A stretch of DNA of 64,000 bases from Cryptomeria japonica (GCF_030272615.1 NC_081406.1:262972624-263036623), one strand, 5' to 3'; shown: positions 1 to 10,665, numbered from the stretch's first letter. The notes: generated from the sequence alone by a model not told the origin. Numbers and translations: made by a program.

Positions 1-25
1 CCTCCATTACAAATGAGGGGGTCAC

Positions 26-79
26 CCCCTTATATAGGCCTCAAGCTATGATTACATGCAAAAACCCTAATTAGGGTTT
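26..79 (-). promoter_or_regulatory. LTR core promoter of C: telo-box palindrome plus TATA box
   Basis: Minus strand. The palindrome AAACCCTAATTAGGGTTT at 62-79 joins two telo-boxes (AAACCCTAA) head to head, and TATATAA follows at about 31-37. The same pairing occurs in A (14045-14134) and B (24925-25014). Telo-boxes are known plant promoter elements, usually near TATA or transcription starts. Spacing here is about 25 bp against about 65 bp in A and B. Confidence 0.55.
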
Positions 80-1516
80 ACCCTAAAAGATTCTCCACTC
101 AAGATGCAACAAGGTGGGAATTTCCAATTAATAACCCATCATGCCCATATACAATTAATTCAAAAGTACCCAAAATAGCATCCATTGCGCATTAAATACA
201 CCACCTCCTTCAAATTCGCCCAACATGCGTTGAACATTCATCCATGCAAAAATCACCCCATTATGTCATAAATGATCCATCATTTCCACATGCGGCCGCT
301 GCATGCAAAAGGAATCTGCCATAAATTCAACATGCAATGATCGGGTCGCCATTTGGTCAAATATTCTGGTAATGAATGCGCCACTCTACTGCCACGTGTT
401 CAATAGATCCTTGCCATGCAAGTGGACCCCGCCGTTGTATATCCGCTCCAGCGCATCTGGAATTGTTGGAGAGGGAAAATTCGATTTAGGAAGAATTTTC
501 CTGAAGTCTCTTCAACTTTCCTTGCTCAGAGAAGGTTTTTCATCAATTCTGCACATTTCCTATTTTTTAGGAAAATTTCCAAATTAGGGTTCCACGGTCC
601 AGGAGAGAGAAAATTCTCCTACGAATCCAAATCTGTAAAAAGTTTTGAAATTTGGATGTGATTTGATGCCCGGGAATGGATTTTTAAAAACTTTTCCTGG
701 GGGAAATTTCTTGTTTAGTTCATCCCTGATTCCTTCCTTGCCTTGGAAATTTTATCTTCAATTCATCCTTGGATGTGATTTCTTGTTGTGGAGGAATTAT
801 CCTTTGGAAAGAAATTTGTTCCTTACCCTGAGGAAGGAAATTCTTCATACCTTAGCCAATTTTCATGATTTCCAAGAACTCTGTCCTTTCTTGGAATTTC
901 TTCTCCTTGGGTGCAATTCTTCCTTGATGAAGGAATTCATCTCTCTGTGCACTGTCCATGAGAAGATCATTTTAGCGCATTCCTGTGTTCCTAGGCGACA
1001 TTTTACACTTGGTGGGGAATTCTTTCAATTCCATGGATTCATTGCATCCCTCTATCTGGCGCTCCTTCTCTCACTTGGGCGCTAAAACGCCTTGGTCAAG
1101 AACTCTTGCAATTTGCCTCTTTCCCCATGCACTCTTCATTTTGGCGCCCTCCACAAGGTTGGGGCGGAAATTCCTCCTGAGGAAGGAATTCATTGTTTTG
1201 TGAATTGTCCATGTCTTCTTTTCAACATCCCTATTTTTTAGGGATCTTCCTAAAATTTAGGAGTCAGGTTCATTGGATGGAGAATTTCACCCCGATTTCG
1301 AATCTATAAAATTTTCCACACTTGGTCGAGATTTGGTGTCTAAAAATAGCAAATTCGAAAATTCGCTCGAGGGGAATTTTGCTTTTTATTCCTCCTTGAC
1401 TCCTTGGATTCCATGCCTTTGGCAAAATTTCAATTTTTTAGCTTGGGTAGAATTTTCGCCATCCCAAGGATTCATGGATTTTTCCTCTCTCCTTGGAAAT
1501 CTCATTTCAGTGCCCG

Positions 1517-1856
1517 ACTCCAGACTTGGGCACATTTTCACTCTGTCCATGGACTCGTGGATTTTTCCACCTGTGAATGCCTTTTCCATTTTGGCGCCTT
1601 AGTCCAGTCTTGGGCGCATTTTCACTTTGTCCATGGACTCGCGGATTTTTCCACCGGTGAATGCCTTTTCCATTTTGGCGCCCCAGTCCAGTCTTGGGCG
1701 CATTTTCACTTTGTCCATGGACTCGCGGATTTTTCCACCTGTGAATGCCTTTTCCATTTTGGCGCCCCAGTCCAGTCTTGGGCGCATTTTCACCATGTCC
1801 ATGGATTCATGGATTTTTCCTCCTGTGAATGCCTTTTCCATTTTGGGCACAGACTC
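1517..1856. repeat. 84-bp tandem repeat, about four copies
   Basis: The anchor AGTCCAGTCT recurs at 1601, 1685 and 1769, with a diverged copy at 1517, so the period is exactly 84 bp. Each unit holds GGCGCCCCAG...TTGGGCGC, a GCGCCC/GGGCGC inverted repeat, and TCCATGGACTCG, itself partly palindromic. Because 84 is a multiple of three, the array creates overlapping spurious ORFs on both strands. Confidence 0.9.
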
Positions 1857-2524
1857 TCAGTACTTGACCCATTTCTAGGTTTCTCTGTTTGCTGTCTGAC
1901 TTTCCGGAATTAGAATTGTCTGTGAATGCCTGATCCTTGTCGCCTTGGCTGACTGACCCTGCCAGTAATAACTTTCCAAAAATAGAAACCTTCAAGGTGT
2001 CAGCGTTAGATCCCTATTCAGGGTGCAGGAATGACTTACTATAAATAGAAACTTACTAAAAATAGAAATTACTAAAAATAGTAAGTTTGATTTTTTGCAA
2101 AATGACGACATTCTAAGACTCGAAAAAATCCCTAAAAAATAGGGACTTTCTAAAAATAGAAAGTTGCTCCGTTTGGGCTCAAATTTTACTGGGAGGTTCC
2201 TTGAAGGGTCTTGATTCCAGTTGTATGTTCAGTTTCTTCAAAACCCTAATAGAAACCCCTAAATTCTAGGACAAAAGGCATAAACCCTCAAACAAGACAA
2301 AACAGGCCCTAGACTTAGCCGAATTTGCTCAAACGAAAGGCAAGCTTGACCAATATGACCCCCAAACACTTGCAAAGCAGAGAGATTGACGAGATTGCTG
2401 CGAAAAGACCCCAAAAACACAAGCCAAAAGACCAAGAGGGCCTAAAAAGTAGGGGGTCCCCATTTGCAATGGGGCAATGTGTGAAAACGTCACAACAATT
2501 CAAAGCCTGATACCTTGTTGGAGA

Positions 2525-3190
2525 TTAAACATTTTGCTGACCATGCCACATCTCCATGTCTGAAATAGCCTCCATTCTTTTAGCACTTACGATCCTGGGA
2601 CCACTGTTAGACATACCACGAAGGACTACCTTCTTATCATCAATTTTAAAAGAGAATTCCATTCTTTTAAAACTCTTTGTATATTCATCTAATGTTTCCA
2701 ACCACTGTATGGCCAAAACAACATTAGTGTCAGCCAAATCAATCACATAAAAATCATCAGTAACAGTGTAATTGCCAAGGGTAATATTCAATTTAGGAAC
2801 TTTATGAGTACTAGATAAATTAGTTCCACTTGCTACTCTAACATCAAATCCCTCATGTTTTTCGGTCTACAAACCACGTCTTTCCACACGTGCTGCATCT
2901 ATAAAATTATGTGTAGAACCACTATCAAGCATAACAATCACACGTTGTCCATTCAAAACTCCTCTAACTCTGAAAATATTATAATGGGGAGTTCCTGTCA
3001 TAGTTGCTATTACTCCTCCTTGTTTAGTACTTGTTTCTGTCTCTGTGTTCTGTGATGCCTGTTCTATGTTAGGATCAACATTCTCTTCATCCTCGTTGTC
3101 AGACATAACCTCAATATAATGAATTTTCCCCTTCCCTAAACATCTATGTCCAGGCTGCCATGCTTCCCTACAACTGAAACATAGTTTTTT
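2525..3190 (-). pseudogene. Ty3 nucleocapsid knuckle and aspartic protease (broken)
   Basis: Just beyond the gag stop, in a shifted frame, lies a zinc knuckle CFSCREAWQPGHRC of the C-x2-C-x7-H-x2-C form. An acidic linker follows, then the retropepsin active-site motif LDSGSTHNFI (around 2915-2945). The C-terminal part (GNYTVTDDFYVIDL...VVLAIQWL) is typical of plant Ty3 protease leading into reverse transcriptase, but a stop near 2870 breaks the frame. The polyprotein would cut Gag-Pol in virus-like particles. The frame ends 28 bp before element C. Confidence 0.75.
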
Positions 3191-3219
3191 CCTTTTGAGC
3201 TCTTCCCTTTCTTCTTTAT

Positions 3220-4389
3220 CTAACCTATTTTTAGGGAAATTACTTTATTAAAAGGTTGTTTGTCTTTTTCTGGTTTGGGAGGTGGTCCTTTATTAAAAGT
3301 TTTTCCTTTTGAAGATGGTTCTAATTCTCTTGCTCTTTTGATAGTTGTTTGTAAGGTAAGAGGGTTTAAGGACTTAACCCAACCTTTGAGGGAATCAGAC
3401 AATCCATCTATAAATATTACAATCTTGTGTCTTTTTGAAATTTCAGTAACTAAGACTGCCAATTTTTCAAATTCAGAAATATATTGCTCAACAGTTCTAG
3501 TTTGCTTAAGCTGAGTCAAATCCTTAAGATGTAATTTAGGATCTTTAGAATCAAACCTATCAATAAGTTTCTTAGTGAACTCAACATAAGTACCTATCAA
3601 ATTATGACCCAAGGTTATTTGCCCATGATGCCACCATTCATGTGCTACACCGTTAAGATGTAATGCAGCATATTTAATTGCCTCCTCTTCCAACATAGGG
3701 TTTAATTGGAAGTATGTGTCTAATTTTTGCACCCATGCCCGAGCAGTTGTTTTACCTGTTCCATCAAAATAAGGAATGGACATTTTTCCAATTTTCCTTT
3801 GCAATTCACTGTTGTTTCCTCGCTGTCCTCTTGGCCTATGTTTCATTCTGACATCTAAATATTCTCTAAATGTCATTGTTGATTGGAATTCTTCTCCAGA
3901 ACCTAACCAATCCTGATGTATTTCCTCCTGTATTTCTCTTATTGTAGGTTCATTTTCAGGCGGCTGGTTTCTAGCAGTAAATGTAGGCATAAATGGTCTA
4001 GCTGTTCCTGTTCTTTTTGGCTGATTATTGACAGACTGTTCATCTCTACCCCCATTGTTTCCCCCATTATTTTGATGTTGATTATTTTGTCTTCCATTAT
4101 TTTGGTGTTGATTTATATTATTAGCCATAAATTGGGTCGTCAAGTTGGTCATTATGTTAACATTATCTTGCATATCTTGCTGACTTATGATTAATGCAGC
4201 CAATAGGTCCCTATTGTTATCCGGATCCCCCATGTTGGTTTCAAAAATAAACTCCTCGTCAGTTTCGGTGTGGCTATCCTCAATTTCAAACGGAATAGAT
4301 GAACTACTCTGTGCTAAAGGATAGTTTTGAAATCTGTTTTGACGGGCCCTAGTGCTTCGGAAATTATAATTTCCCTGGTGCATACTCAA
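3220..4389 (-). CDS. Ty3 Gag capsid protein (389 aa)
   Basis: The ORF encodes the structural Gag of the element at 2498-5685. The start at 4389 lies about 55 bp inside the primer-binding site, as expected. An N-terminal acidic and N/Q-rich segment precedes the retrotransposon Gag core (roughly residues 195-330): IPYFDGTG, ARAWVQKLDTYF, AALHLNGVAHEWWHHG, FDSKDPKLHLKDL and VEQYISEFEKLAVLV. These motifs are shared by plant Ty3 Gags. The frame stops early (SLKIG) and the zinc knuckle continues in another frame near 3235, indicating an indel. It is probably no longer functional as part of Gag-Pol. Confidence 0.85.
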   Translation of the reverse strand: MSMHQGNYNFRSTRARQNRFQNYPLAQSSSSIPFEIEDSHTETDEEFIFETNMGDPDNNRDLLAALIISQQDMQDNVNIMTNLTTQFMANNINQHQNNGRQNNQHQNNGGNNGGRDEQSVNNQPKRTGTARPFMPTFTARNQPPENEPTIREIQEEIHQDWLGSGEEFQSTMTFREYLDVRMKHRPRGQRGNNSELQRKIGKMSIPYFDGTGKTTARAWVQKLDTYFQLNPMLEEEAIKYAALHLNGVAHEWWHHGQITLGHNLIGTYVEFTKKLIDRFDSKDPKLHLKDLTQLKQTRTVEQYISEFEKLAVLVTEISKRHKIVIFIDGLSDSLKGWVKSLNPLTLQTTIKRARELEPSSKGKTFNKGPPPKPEKDKQPFNKVISLKIG

Positions 4390-4445
4390 CTGTGCATTAA
4401 GTTTTCATGAAGTTTCAACACCCTACAACCTGGCAAGATTCAAGT

Positions 4446-4457
4446 GCTCTGATACCA
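4446..4457 (-). other. Primer-binding site (tRNA-iMet type)
   Basis: The minus strand reads TGGTATCAGAGC, one base inside the LTR end. This is the standard plant primer site complementary to initiator-tRNA-Met, and it fixes the element's orientation and LTR boundary. Confidence 0.85.
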
Positions 4458-4458
4458 C

Positions 4459-5685
4459 TGTAAAATTCCTTACTAGAAACTGGCTATGTATAAATGTGTA
4501 TATCTAGATTATGCAGAAGAGTATTTTTAATTTAACCAGATGATCATTGTAATGCCTATGAATTTCATTAGTACAACCCGTGCAGACGCAAATTAACCTT
4601 CATAGCATTGATTGAACAGTCATCATACACATTCAATAATATTGGATTAGTGTTTCATGGGATCAAGTGTTTCATGGTGCACTTGTTAGTTCGCAGAGTT
4701 GTCAGTGTCAAACTTTGCTGTTGTAATCCTCCGGAAATGTCATCGTATGCTCTTTGGTTGGCAATGTGAAAGAGTCCTACCACGCGATGATCACTGTATG
4801 CTCTTCGCTATCCTCCCGCGAACAGTATTGTATCTACTATTGGCCCTCGTAACCACAGTGCACAAGATGATAGAGTCGCTTCCTTTGCGTTTGGAGATCA
4901 CTCCCATCATGACATAGGATATGTATAGTGCGTTAGACAATCACCCCCGTCAAGACACATAATATGTATAGTGCGTTGGACAATCACCCCCGTCATGGCA
5001 TAGAATATGTATGGTCTGAGACTCACGCTATTGTAGCACTCCCCAACCCATACCAACCCGACTCCACTCTACTGCTTATGTAGCCTCCACCAATACTCGC
5101 AAAGAATGACAGCACACACAACACCCATATACTTGCGGGGTCACGATGATCGTGTTCTGCAAGAGTCCGAGGAAGAATGTAGCCTGCGTGTCGTATTAAC
5201 CCGTATCTTCCACCAATGCCGTTAATCTTCCACCGGTGTGTAAGACACACATGTCTCTACAATTTCCTTCCCAAAGCCCACGCTAATACATTACACCTTG
5301 ATTCACCATTTCAATTCCAATAGGCCAGTAATGGCTGGCAAAAGGAATGATTCAACAAGTGTTGATATCACGTAGATATCCAACCTTTACTTCCAGGTCT
5401 TCTGTTTATGAAAAATCTCATGCCTCTCCTTATTTGCCAATCCTTATTTAAAGTACAAAAGCGGGTAAAATTCCCGTAGGAAAACCAACTGTCGCAAGAT
5501 TAAATAATTAAATAATAGTTAAGCAAAGTATTTATGCAAACTAATATTTATCTTTAATCTTTATTGAAAAATCAAAGAACTCTCATTATAATATATTAGT
5601 CAACATTAGAACTAATATAAAATAAGGGAAGTTCACTTTATTCATAATTAATACCAAATATTATTAATTTGACGGTGACATCACA
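4459..5685 (-). repeat. 5' LTR of the Ty3 element (about 1.23 kb)
   Basis: The minus strand starts TGTGATGTCACCG at 5685 and ends GGAATTTTACA at 4459, directly before the primer-binding site. No second copy is in the window. The outer flank is GAAGA (5686-5690). The upper boundary rests on the TG...CA rule and is less sure than the lower one. Confidence 0.6.
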
Positions 5686-6224
5686 GAAGATTGGTGTGTT
5701 CTTTCCGGAGCAAAACAAACCCTACAACTGAAGTATGTTTCTATTCATCTTGGTTGGAGTTGTTATTTGATTTTTGTGGGTACGGACTCAAATTTCTCGT
5801 ATGCTCTGGGCGCCTATTTGCTTGTACTCTGGTGTATTTTGGTGGAGAGATTGATTTATGGTTTCAAATCGAACTTGTTGTTGATCACCCTAGCCCATTT
5901 TCAGCATTGGAATGCATGCCCTTGCTTTGTTTCTGTTTGGTGGCGAGTTTCTCGTCCTATCTTGGTTGCCCAGCTCTCATACTTCATTTGCATTCTACTT
6001 GAGCTTATTTGGAGGTGTCACGAGTGAGTTGTGAGCATCTTGATGATTCTACAGCTGCTGGTTTTTCTGAATATCAGAATTCATTCTTCATACTTCAGGG
6101 TTGGTAACATGGTCTTTGATCTTCTAACTTCAGTTATCATTTCTCTTCAAAGTTAGCTTATGTAATAACTTGTTTAGTAGTACTAAACAATCTTTTGTTC
6201 TCATTTTTGGAAGTTAACTTCATC
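5686..6224. other. Intergenic or intronic sequence, no feature recognised
   Basis: AT-rich sequence with short overlapping ORFs lacking recognisable motifs. It separates the Ty3 LTR from the minisatellite and copia remnant. I see no convincing coding potential. Confidence 0.4.
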
Positions 6225-6540
6225 CCACTGAGCAAGTGGAAGTGGCTGGTTATACCGTCAAGTTTGTTATTTTCAATTCTTTTCAGTTTACTAGAATCCC
6301 CCGCTGAAAAGTAGAAGTGGCTAGTTATACCGCCAAGTTTGATTGTTAAGTTTTTCAGTAATTTTTTAATTCCCACTTGATAAGTGGAAGTGGCTGTTTA
6401 TACCGCCAAGTTTTTGGATTGTTAAGCTTTCCATATTTTGTAATTTCCCACTAAAAATCAGTGGAAGTGGCTGGTCAAACCGCCAACATGTAATTCTTTC
6501 ATTGTTTATGTTTCCCTCCCACTGCATAAGTGGTCGAGAT
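6225..6540. repeat. Minisatellite of about 75 bp, four copies plus a partial
   Basis: The core AGTGGAAGTGGCTGGTTATA followed by CCGCCAAGTTT recurs from 6235, 6310, 6383 and 6460, with a truncated CCCACT...AGTGG at about 6519-6533. Periods are 75, 73 and 77 bp. Several units contain a short CCCACT...AGTGG inverted repeat. It lies next to the copia gag remnant and may belong to that element. Confidence 0.8.
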
Positions 6541-6555
6541 GAATGTTTGCTAATG

Positions 6556-7176
6556 CTAATGGGTGCTGAATGTTGTGTTTGAAAATTGAAAAAAATTAAG
6601 TGGGTATATTTCAGTTCTTATCTCATAAGTAGTTAGTATTCCATGTAAATCATCAATAGTAAGTATTTTAACATCCCTAGCTTCTTCTATTGTAGAAATC
6701 TTAGCATTATACCTTGAGGGAAGTGATCTTAATACCTTTTGGACAACTTCTTTGCCCTTCATTGTTTCTCCAAGGCCTTTAATAGCATTTACTATCTCCT
6801 CCACTCTTAACAAATATTCTGCGATTTGTTCTTCATCCTTCATCTTTAAACTTTCAAATCGAACTTTGTAGGAAGCTTGGCTTGTTTCACCTTGTCATCT
6901 CCTTCATAAATGCTCTTCAACTTCTCCCAAATCTCCTTGGCTGTTTTACAATGCATAACTATAACAAACTCAGTGTTAGACAAACCACATAAAATAGCAT
7001 TTTTCTTTAGGATCAGTTAAAGGAAGCTTAGGTATAGTATAACCATTTTCTACTACCATCCAAACATCAAATCCTAAGGAAGAAATATAGCTTTCCATTG
7101 TAATGCTCCAAAACCCATAATTGGTGCCATCAAATAGTGATGCCTTGTTAGAAGCTGAACCTTCTTGACAAGCCAT
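6556..7176 (-). pseudogene. Ty1/copia Gag remnant
   Basis: Starting at 7176, MACQEGSASNKASLFDGTNY and GFWSITMESYISSLGFDVW match the N-terminal Gag of plant copia elements (DGTNYxxW, then xxM). After a frame-broken stretch, the UBN2-like part follows at 6843-6556, with EEQIAEYLLRVEEIVNAIKG, a VLRSLPSRY motif and DDLHGILTTYE. Several stops and frameshifts lie between 6850 and 6975. No protease, integrase or reverse transcriptase follows on the low-coordinate side, so the element is truncated. A primer-binding site lies just upstream. Confidence 0.8.
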
Positions 7177-7178
7177 GT

Positions 7179-7190
7179 GTTCTAATACCA
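7179..7190 (-). other. Degraded primer-binding site of the copia element
   Basis: The minus strand reads TGGTATTAGAAC. This differs from TGGTATCAGAGC by C-to-T and G-to-A, the changes expected from deamination. It lies two bases before the gag ATG, which is closer than usual. Confidence 0.55.
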
Positions 7191-8870
7191 GAATCTACTT
7201 AGACTGATTAGGTCTTTATACAAGTACCGGCTCTGATTCCAATTATAGAACACAAAAGTACTACTGAGAGGGGAGTGGGGGGGGTGGGGAGGGGGGTGAA
7301 TTAGTAGTAGACAAAACTTTAATCTTTCTTAACAATTTTAAACTTTTACCAAGCTTTAACCTGAAAACTGAAAGACATAAAAGATGCAACAACTAAAACT
7401 GAGAAAGATGCAACAGCAAGAACACTAAGCACAAGATTTTACGTGGAAACCCAATGTGGGAAAACTATGGTGAGAAATGCCACTAGGATGTACTGTCCTA
7501 ATCCAGCCTCACAGTGTACACTCCAATTACAATGTTTTAAGGGCACCGACCCTAAGGAGTCACCAAACCCGTCTATAAGTGCACCAACACTTTCAACCCA
7601 AAACGTTTGAGCACAAACTGAAGTTTTTGTGGCATCAACCACACAGTACATTGCAGAAGTTCAACTTCAGAACAATTGCAGAATTACAAATAACAATCCT
7701 TGAGACTTTCAAGTTTCAACAATATATTATATGAAAGATTTATTAGTCTCCTAATTTCTGATTTTCTGTATATTTAGAAGGCATCCAATATAAATGGCAT
7801 TCTGTAGTCAGCACATCTATACAGATCTGTTTGTCATTCAATCAGCACATAACTTATTCTTCCAGTGATTCAACTCAGAACATATGTTAAACAAATTGTA
7901 TTTCATGTGTGAACAGAAAACATTATCTGCACTTCCAGAGGAGAAACACAAACTTCTGAATTCAACTCTGTATATTATCCCCTAGACAAAAACTGATCAA
8001 GGATACAGAAATCTGAATATCTGAACAACACCCTTATTATGTGAGAAAAGATACCTTAGTCACAGGTTTTATGATCTTCAATGTGCAAACTAACTTTCCC
8101 TGACTCAATCAACACCTTTGAATGATGCTCACTGTGTATGTACAGAAAACACAGTGCCAATTTAACAGTTCACCAATCTGATGACTGCATGTCTTCTTCA
8201 ATCTTTCAGCATAATATGTATCGGATCACAATATATGTTCTTCAAACTTATAACACAGTAACCTTCTCCTTGAATGAGCACTGGAACAAATTCTTACATC
8301 ACAATGTGGATTGATTTCTCATTAACACACCTCTATCTTCGAAATCAACAGCATATATAGAGATGCATTTGGAATTGGATCAGTTAACAGTTGCCCACGG
8401 TTTATAACTGTATAATATTATTTTAGAGTTTGTTTGTCAACAAAACACATATTACTATTCAAAACTGTTTATAAACAGTTAAGCCCGTAAAATCCATCTT
8501 CAGCTATTTATAACATCACAAACATTATGCCAATTTCATTAGCACGCATTATACAGTTCACCCTTATTCTTTAGTCATTACACAGATTTTTAAGATGAAT
8601 ATATCTCTGAATATTTTTGCTGTTCTGAACGCATATAGTCTGGCAGAACCATAATACTAGAGATCATCACATGACAGATTGGTATCCAGTTGTTTTTACT
8701 AAAATGTTCCATGTGAATATATCTGCTGTCATTTACTGTATTTGTGTTCTGATTTGAGTGCACTGTATTGTTACAGATGACAGAAAAGGAGAAACATCAA
8801 CAACTTAAAACGTGATTCAAATGAATCAGGGTCTATCGGGATGAATCAAAGTCTATCAGGCATCCATTAA
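7191..8870 (-). other. Probable LTR and flanking sequence of the copia element, boundaries unclear
   Basis: About 1.7 kb with no credible ORF, upstream of the copia primer site. It contains ACGTGGAAACCC...GTGGGAAAAC, a phrase I associate with plant copia-like repeats, at about 7440-7465. I could not fix a TG...CA boundary or find a second copy. Confidence 0.35.
7266..7297 (+). repeat. G-run tract, potential G-quadruplex
   Basis: Four or more runs of at least four G are separated by one to three bases (GGGG-AGT-GGGGGGGG-T-GGGG-A-GGGGGG). This fits the G4 consensus and stands out in AT-rich surroundings. Confidence 0.7.
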
Positions 8871-10091
8871 TACATTTCCATGTGTTTGCATCCAAACCCT
8901 AAGCATCAAAACACTGTGTATGCATTGAAAATATATGAAGAACCTGTAACATTTGACATCAATGACAACCTGCAACTAACTGTTTGTCTTTTCACATTCT
9001 TTATCTTCTCTTCTGCAATAAGGTTTGAAACTACTTTCAAGGTAGTGCTATTAGCATTCTTCTCTTCCTATTCAGAGTTTCTTGAACCCACTTTGTATTG
9101 CTTGTACTTAATGCTAGAAATTCTACCTCCATGGCTATAATTTCTTCAATGGGCTACTTTGTAGGAGGAGAGGTATGCACAAGAGGTTTAAGAACTGCTT
9201 TTGGCTAAATTGGAGTTGGAGCAAGGAGAGAAACTGCTACTACTTAAGGGATTGGAGAGTTCTAATGTGAATAAGTTGTAGAAATTTCACTTTCTTCTTT
9301 GGCACCAGTTTCAACCTCTTATGTCAGGAAGTTCCTTCAGCACCACTTGAAACTTTTATCTCCCCTTTCTGATCTTCACTACCAACCATGGGACATTGGA
9401 AGCTACCCCTTGACTTCTTTCAGGTATCCTTGCCCTTTGTGTGTTCTGCTAATTTCATCCCATTGTCCCCACTTTTTGGCTTCTATTGATGTATTGTTTT
9501 CTATTTCACCTTGGAGCTTTCAAGCGTCAAAAGCTTAGAGTCATCATAACTTGCCATTCCATCCATGAATGATTTGTAAATACAGTTAGTAGACATCCTA
9601 AGCCATGACCTTATAACTCGAGAATCACCACATGACGAACTTTACAAGGATATTGACTATAAATCTGACATAAAATGCAAAGTTTCAGGGCTAACATATC
9701 TCTTTGACATCTTTAGCACGGTTACCATCCTCCTACTGAATAGTAAATATTTAATAGCAGAATTTCCATCTTCAGCTAGCTGAAACAAGTTGGAATCCAT
9801 AACATTGGATTCTGTGTGTTTTGCTGGTATTAAGCCTAGAACCTCTGGTATTATATTCTTCTGCTCATTACAGAGAATGTTCATCAGTAACATTCTCCTT
9901 GTGAAGAATGAGCTTTTTCTGAGTCTATTAAAAAGTTAAGATTTGAAGGCTGGAAAAGGATGGTATGTTAGTGGTCAAGAGTGTCATGCATTGTGTCTTA
10001 AAATTTGTAGTTTTAGGGCTTCAAAGCTATGATAAAATATCTTGTGTATTAGTTCTTTTGATTTTATTATTAACTGTTTCTTTATCTGCAG
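8871..10091. other. Sequence upstream of the first visible RSH exon (intron)
   Basis: No exon could be assigned here. The exon at 10092 starts in mid-codon after a CAG acceptor, so this is intron sequence at least near its right end. Short ORFs at 8880-9140 and 9299-9538 show no RSH-like residues. Confidence 0.5.
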
Positions 10092-10150
10092 ATTCTGTTG
10101 AGTTGGATGGAGTGGACATTACAGGCTATACAATATTCAATGAGCCAAAG
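10092..10150 (+). CDS. RSH (RelA/SpoT homologue) exon a
   Basis: A 59-bp exon between acceptor TCTGCAG and donor GTAATC. The first two bases complete a codon begun in an unseen exon; then come 19 codons, SVELDGVDITGYTIFNEPK. This is the lead-in to the HD hydrolase domain of a plant RSH protein and ends in phase 0, matching the next exon. RSH proteins make or hydrolyse the alarmone (p)ppGpp, in plants usually in chloroplasts. Which plant RSH clade this is cannot be settled from so short a part. The transit peptide and synthetase domain are not in the window. Confidence 0.8.
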
Positions 10151-10246
10151 GTAATCGTATCTTCAACATGGAGTCATCTGAGAAGAAGTCTAATGCTTTC
10201 ACTTTTCAAATGATGTTTTGATGTATGAATATGTGCTACACTGCAG

Positions 10247-10378
10247 GTGCAGAAAGCAGTAACATTTGCTAGAAAAGCACATAGTGGTCAGACAAGAAAA
10301 ACAGGGGAGCCGTATTTGACTCATTGTATCCACACAGGGAAAATTCTCGCTGCATTAGTCCCATCTAGTGGGCAAAGG
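10247..10378 (+). CDS. RSH exon b: start of HD hydrolase domain
   Basis: A 132-bp exon of 44 codons between TGCAG and GTAAAT. It encodes VQKAVTFARKAHSGQTRKTG, then EPYLTHCIHTGKILAALVPS and SGQR. The AHxGQxRKxGEPYxxH pattern is the hallmark first helix pair of the RelA/SpoT HD fold. The histidine in YLTHC takes the place of the metal-binding histidine of the family (GEPYxxHP in bacteria). It starts and ends in phase 0. There is no stop or frameshift, so the gene looks intact here, unlike the surrounding elements. Confidence 0.92.
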
Positions 10379-10524
10379 GTAAATTTAGTTTGAGAATTAT
10401 GTTTCCCTTGAACTTACATTTGTATACTAGATTTCTCTTGAAAATGCATCTGAGATACATTTAAATGCCTGTTGCACTCCATTTGTAATCTTTTACTTTT
10501 TAATTTAGACTGAACTCTTTGTAG

Positions 10525-10665
10525 GCTGTCAATACCGTAGTTGCAGGCATACTTCATGATGTCATAGATGATACTGGGGAAAATTTGAAAAATGTAGAAC
10601 AGAATTTTGGTGATGATGTTGCAAGGCTAGTTGCTGGTGTCTCAAAGTTAAGCTACATCAATCAG
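10525..10665 (+). CDS. RSH exon c: HD motif
   Basis: A 141-bp exon of 47 codons between TTTGTAG and GTATGT. It reads AVNTVVAGILHDVIDDTGEN, continues into FGDDVARLVAGVSKLSYINQ and ends in phase 0. HDVIDDT corresponds to the HDxxEDT active-site signature of (p)ppGpp hydrolases, with aspartate in place of the usual glutamate. LVxGVxKL is the next conserved block. The donor site begins a very long intron, and the next exon follows at 37323. Confidence 0.92.

Larger units (their letters stand above)
1..2497 (-). mobile_element. LTR (U3 part) of giant-LTR family, ORF-less member 'C', cut by window edge
   Basis: The right end reads ...GTCACAACA and matches the ends of elements A (20709) and B (31273), including a GGGGTCCCCATT block followed by a GGGGC(A/G)ATGTGTGAAA block just inside the terminus. 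On the minus strand this is the LTR start, TGTTGTGACG. About 2.4 kb further in lie a telo-box palindrome and a TATA box like those at the far end of A and B, but no long ORF lies between. The insertion sits at the protease/reverse transcriptase junction of the Ty3 element at 2498-5685. The other end and its target duplication lie outside the window, so completeness cannot be judged. Confidence 0.65.
2498..5685 (-). mobile_element. Ty3-type LTR retrotransposon, 5' half only
   Basis: Minus-strand order from high to low coordinate is 5' LTR (5685-4459), a primer-binding site matching tRNA-iMet, gag, a CCHC knuckle and aspartic protease. Reverse transcriptase, RNase H and integrase are missing because element C begins at 2497, where reverse transcriptase should start. 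The remainder may continue left of the window beyond C. Gag/protease reading frames are broken, so it is inactive. Confidence 0.8.

Noticed and set aside
1404-1913. 169-aa ORF and overlapping ORFs on both strands as a repeat protein gene
   Set aside because: They arise from the 84-bp tandem repeat, whose period is divisible by three. Both strands stay open, with no start context or homologue.
8880-9140. ORF of 86 aa as an upstream exon of the RSH gene
   Set aside because: The residues do not resemble the region before the RSH HD domain, and no phase-compatible donor was convincing.
10092-10665. RSH exons as a retrocopied pseudogene
   Set aside because: The exons are separated by ordinary GT-AG introns in consistent phase, with no stops, so this is a spliced host gene.
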